Below are positions 5,579 through 6,320 of a stretch of 6,320 nucleotides of DNA, in pieces. The stretch spans positions 1-6,320 of the forward strand of contig JAUSMR010000051.1 in NCBI GenBank assembly GCA_030645955.1, read 5' to 3'. Each line of letters opens with the position of its first letter. The first letter of the stretch is position 1. The translations under genes were made by a program, and so were the position numbers. Under the pieces are notes generated by a model. The model made no database searches, was not told the DNA's origin, and saw only the letters and a list, made by a program, of their open reading frames with translations. This DNA comes from Gallionella sp. (lineage in GTDB: Bacteria > Pseudomonadota > Gammaproteobacteria > Burkholderiales > Gallionellaceae).

Positions 5579-6118
5579 ATGTCGGCGATGCGTTTCCCCC
5601 AACTCCCCAACCCATTTGCCTCGCTCAAGCGCTGGCAACGCTGGTTGCTCGAAGCCGCCCTGATCCTCGCCGTCATTCTCGGCGCCCAGTACTGGCAGAC
5701 ACGCGGCCTACCCGAGGGCGCCGCACCGCCGCTTGTCGGTGTGCGTACCGACGGCAGTCCCGCAAGAGTCGGCGCTGGCGACACGGCGACTTTGGTGGCT
5801 TTCTGGGCAACATGGTGCCCGGTGTGCAAGGCGGAGGAGGGAAACATCGTTTCCGTGGCGAAGGATTACCGCGTCATCTCGGTGGCGATGCAATCGGGTG
5901 ACGCAGCGATAGTGTCGAAGCACCTCACGGAACGCGGTATCGAGTTGCCCGCGCTGGTCGATGCCGATGGTCGCCATGCGGCCGACTGGCGTGTGCGCGG
6001 GGTGCCAACGCATTTCATCGTCGATGCCGCCGGCAATGTGCGCTTCCGCGTGGTTGGCTATGCGACGACATGGGGTCTCAAGGCGCGGTTGTGGTGGGCG
6101 GAGAACTTCCCGGCGTGA
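5579..6118 (+). CDS. TlpA/ResA-like membrane-anchored protein disulfide oxidoreductase
   Basis: Thiol-disulfide exchange on the outer face of the cytoplasmic membrane. Counting from ATG 5579 (179 residues), a basic stretch KRWQR (17-21) precedes one membrane segment WLLEAALILAVILGAQYW (22-39), an uncleaved anchor. The thioredoxin fold follows, with the active site FWATWCPVCKAEE (Cys80, Cys83) and the cis-proline loop GVPTHFIVD (Pro143). VDADGRHAADWRVRG (127-141) is typical of the TlpA group. The in-frame GTG at 5567 and ATG at 5588 are alternative starts; none has a strong ribosome binding site. Positions 5762-5788, encoding the linker ARVGAGDTA between anchor and thioredoxin core, are copy 3 of the direct repeat. 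The stop overlaps the start of the MFS gene, so the two are probably co-expressed. Substrate unknown; a role in cytochrome c or envelope protein maturation is possible. Confidence 0.88.
   Translation: MSAMRFPQLPNPFASLKRWQRWLLEAALILAVILGAQYWQTRGLPEGAAPPLVGVRTDGSPARVGAGDTATLVAFWATWCPVCKAEEGNIVSVAKDYRVISVAMQSGDAAIVSKHLTERGIELPALVDADGRHAADWRVRGVPTHFIVDAAGNVRFRVVGYATTWGLKARLWWAENFPA
5762..5788 (+). repeat. short direct repeat, copy 3, inside the tlpA-like gene
   Basis: Matches copy 2 at 25 of 27 positions, including 19 consecutive bases, and the 22-base core of copy 1 at 19. Unlike the other two it is translated, lying in the variable linker just before the thioredoxin active-site strand. It does not disrupt the frame. 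Confidence 0.75.
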
Positions 6119-6320
6119 GCGATCAAAAGAATTTCCCGCCTGTTGTCCTCGCCTGGTCGGTCTGGGGCCTCGGCGCGCTGCTCTACCTGATCGGCTTCTA
6201 CCTGCGCGTCGCGCCGGCGGTGATCACCGACCAGTTGATGACCGAATTCGCCATCACCGGCGCGGCGCTGGGCAATCTCTCGGCCTTCTATTTCTATTCC
6301 TATGTGGCGATGCAGATTCC
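6115..6320 (+). CDS. MFS transporter, N-terminal part (runs off the window)
   Basis: Starts at GTG 6115, overlapping the TGA of the tlpA-like gene as GTGA; GGAG at 6100-6103 is 11 bases upstream, a long spacing, so translational coupling probably helps. The first 68 residues are seen. Helix 1 is VVLAWSVWGLGALLYLIGFY, followed by LRVAPAVITDQLMTEF and ALGNLSAFYFYSYVAMQIP, which is the start of helix 2. This is the start pattern of sugar-phosphate/organic-anion type major facilitator permeases (the 'R.ap.vi...L...f' loop). Substrate cannot be told. The pairing with a TlpA-like protein suggests an ordinary chromosomal operon rather than island cargo. Confidence 0.82.
   Translation, partial: MSDQKNFPPVVLAWSVWGLGALLYLIGFYLRVAPAVITDQLMTEFAITGAALGNLSAFYFYSYVAMQI

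Noticed and set aside
1324..5788. CRISPR array or integron attC sites formed by the three repeat copies
   Set aside because: Spacings of about 0.9 and 3.5 kb rule out CRISPR. The copies lack the inverted core sites and palindromic structure of attC.
5536..6013. Minus-strand frames of about 100 codons across the tlpA-like gene
   Set aside because: The plus strand carries the membrane anchor, the CPVC active site and the cis-proline loop; the minus frames have no recognisable features.
1..6320. tRNA, rRNA, transposase or integrase genes
   Set aside because: No cloverleaf-like or conserved rRNA stretch and no DDE or tyrosine-recombinase motifs were recognised in any frame by eye.

Overview
This is a GC-rich bacterial segment. 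The base composition, the short tightly packed operons and a TlpA-like thioredoxin gene coupled to an MFS permease suggest a proteobacterium, probably beta or gamma; that placement is inference. It reads as an accessory (defence and stability) block inserted beside ordinary chromosomal genes.

Layout. Positions 1-81 are the last codons of an unidentified upstream gene. At 117-443 there is a small orphan gene of unknown function. At 541-1322 lies a type II toxin-antitoxin operon: a DUF1778/TacA-like ribbon-helix-helix antitoxin overlapping a GNAT acetyltransferase toxin (TacT-like) by ATGA, behind a promoter that carries a TACTGT/ACAGTA palindrome. At 1429-2209 follows a second, unrelated toxin-antitoxin operon in toxin-first order: a DUF4258 (MqsR-like) predicted toxin and an HTH antitoxin, behind a perfect 17-bp palindrome overlapping the toxin's ribosome binding site. 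On the minus strand, 2323-5463 is one large gene for a 1046-residue protein that joins a phospholipase-D-type nuclease domain, a superfamily II helicase and a DUF3427 C-terminal domain. It is best read as a stand-alone anti-invader or DNA-processing enzyme. At 5579-6118 a membrane-anchored TlpA/ResA-like thioredoxin is read divergently from the helicase, and its stop overlaps (GTGA) the start of an MFS transporter that runs off the window.

How the genes work together. The two toxin-antitoxin operons should each be autoregulated by their DNA-binding antitoxin at the palindromes described. They and the helicase/nuclease are typical cargo of defence islands. The TlpA-MFS pair looks like normal chromosomal metabolism or redox and envelope function and probably marks the edge of the island.

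The most unexpected structure is a short direct repeat (consensus AGTCGGCGCTGG-Y-G-NN-ACGGCG). It occurs three times in the same orientation: just after the stop of the first TA operon, just after the second TA operon, and inside the tlpA-like coding sequence. The copies therefore bracket the second TA operon and the helicase gene, which raises the possibility of recombination sites that mark module boundaries. No transposase, integrase, CRISPR array, tRNA or rRNA was seen.
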